The notes beneath the pieces are model-generated. The model was not told where the DNA came from, made no database searches, and saw only the letters and a program-made list of their open reading frames with translations. From Chromobacterium violaceum ATCC 12472 (lineage in GTDB: Bacteria; Pseudomonadota; Gammaproteobacteria; Burkholderiales; Chromobacteriaceae), in contig NC_005085.1 of assembly GCF_000007705.1 (NCBI RefSeq), positions 3,109,752 through 3,173,751 of the forward strand: a stretch of DNA of 64,000 nucleotides, in the 5' to 3' direction. Each line of letters starts with the position of its first letter. The first letter of the stretch is position 1. The position numbers were made by a program, and so were the translations under genes. This document shows positions 63,556 through 64,000 of this stretch, in pieces.

Positions 63556-64000
63556 ATGGCCCGGCAGACGATGAATCCAAGCATCCGATACCTGATAGGC
63601 GTGGATGGCGGCGGCACCGGCACCCGCATCCGGCTGCACGCGTCCGACGGCACCCCTCTGGCCATGGCCGAAGGCGGCGCCTCGGCGCTGTCCCAGGGCA
63701 TCGCCAAATCGTGGCAAGCCGTGCTCTCGACGCTGGAGGCCGCGTTCCAACAGGCAGGACTGCCCGCCGCCCCGGCCAGCGCATGCGCGATAGGCCTCGG
63801 ACTATCCGGCGTGCACAACCGGCAATGGGCTGGCGAATTCGAATCGCAGGCGCCAGGCTTCGCCCGCCTCAGCCTGGCCACCGACGGCTACACCACCCTG
63901 CTCGGCGCGCACGGCGGCCAACCCGGCATCATCGTCGCGCTGGGCACCGGCAGCATAGGCGAGGCGCTCTACCCCGACGGCAGCCACCGCGAAGCCGGCG
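63556..64000 (+). CDS. BadF/BadG-family glucosamine or GlcNAc kinase (partial, runs off the window)
   Basis: First 148 codons only. The phosphate-1 motif of the actin-like ATPase fold is YLIGVDGGGTGTRIRL; further landmarks are GLGLSGVHN and ALGTGSIG. This pattern fits the BadF/BadG/BcrA/BcrD family that includes the Vibrio GlcN/GlcNAc kinases. ATG 63556 is chosen because GAGG lies 8 nt upstream; ATG 63571 is in frame and would start at the family's usual N-terminus. It is divergent from the ROK regulator and GH9 gene and would phosphorylate the sugar they release. Confidence 0.82.
   Translation, partial: MARQTMNPSIRYLIGVDGGGTGTRIRLHASDGTPLAMAEGGASALSQGIAKSWQAVLSTLEAAFQQAGLPAAPASACAIGLGLSGVHNRQWAGEFESQAPGFARLSLATDGYTTLLGAHGGQPGIIVALGTGSIGEALYPDGSHREAG

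Overview
The window is a GC-rich chromosomal segment from a betaproteobacterium of the Neisseriales, most like Chromobacterium. This is inferred from gene content (dbpA, tauABCD, speA, astE, a complete flgB-L cluster, a GH9/ROK/kinase amino-sugar locus) and codon use, not from a database search. No rRNA, tRNA, CRISPR array or full-length insertion sequence was seen.

Layout. (1) 1-3030: dbpA, then a divergent-looking GDPD-type phosphodiesterase gene wedged between dbpA and a decayed second copy of the dbpA 3' end plus terminator. (2) 3096-6588: tauABCD for taurine uptake and desulfonation, reading leftward with translational overlaps. (3) 6763-13610: a chemoreceptor, the queuosine-precursor transporter yhhQ with a candidate preQ1-I riboswitch in its leader, an NTF2-like protein, a luciferase-like monooxygenase, a small cytochrome c, aquaporin Z, a YqaA-like membrane protein and an acidic small protein. 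(4) 13705-38409: a two-partner-secretion / contact-dependent-inhibition (CDI) island reading leftward. It holds cdiB, a giant cdiA/fhaB-like gene (about 6218 codons, cut by one in-frame amber codon), its immunity gene, a stub of an older toxin, and a promoterless orphan CdiA-CT cassette with a HINT pretoxin module and candidate immunity genes. The main toxin tip resembles the colicin E3 16S-rRNase domain. The adhesin carries 16 tandem 492-bp units with no length variation. (5) 38919-44376: sdaA, a GNAT acetyltransferase, speA and astE. (6) 44471-54529: flgL-K-J-I-H-G-F-E-D-C-B on the minus strand, apparently one transcript from a strong-looking sigma-54 promoter upstream of flgB. (7) 54786-59643: a tandem-receiver protein, an unknown protein, a 271-bp MITE-like palindrome abutting an EAL-domain gene, and an RhlE-type helicase with a long leader. 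(8) 59715-64000: an exported unknown protein, a GH9 glycosidase with a ROK repressor, and a divergent BadF/BadG-type kinase running off the window, probably a chito-oligosaccharide / amino-sugar locus.

The most unusual content is the CDI island. Toxin exchange has left readable scars: a 29-codon remnant after the current immunity stop, an orphan cassette sharing about 440 nearly identical bases with the main gene, a GC-poor swapped-looking receptor region, and expansion of the filament repeats. A second acquisition event is visible at the left end, where the phosphodiesterase gene is flanked by two copies of the dbpA tail.
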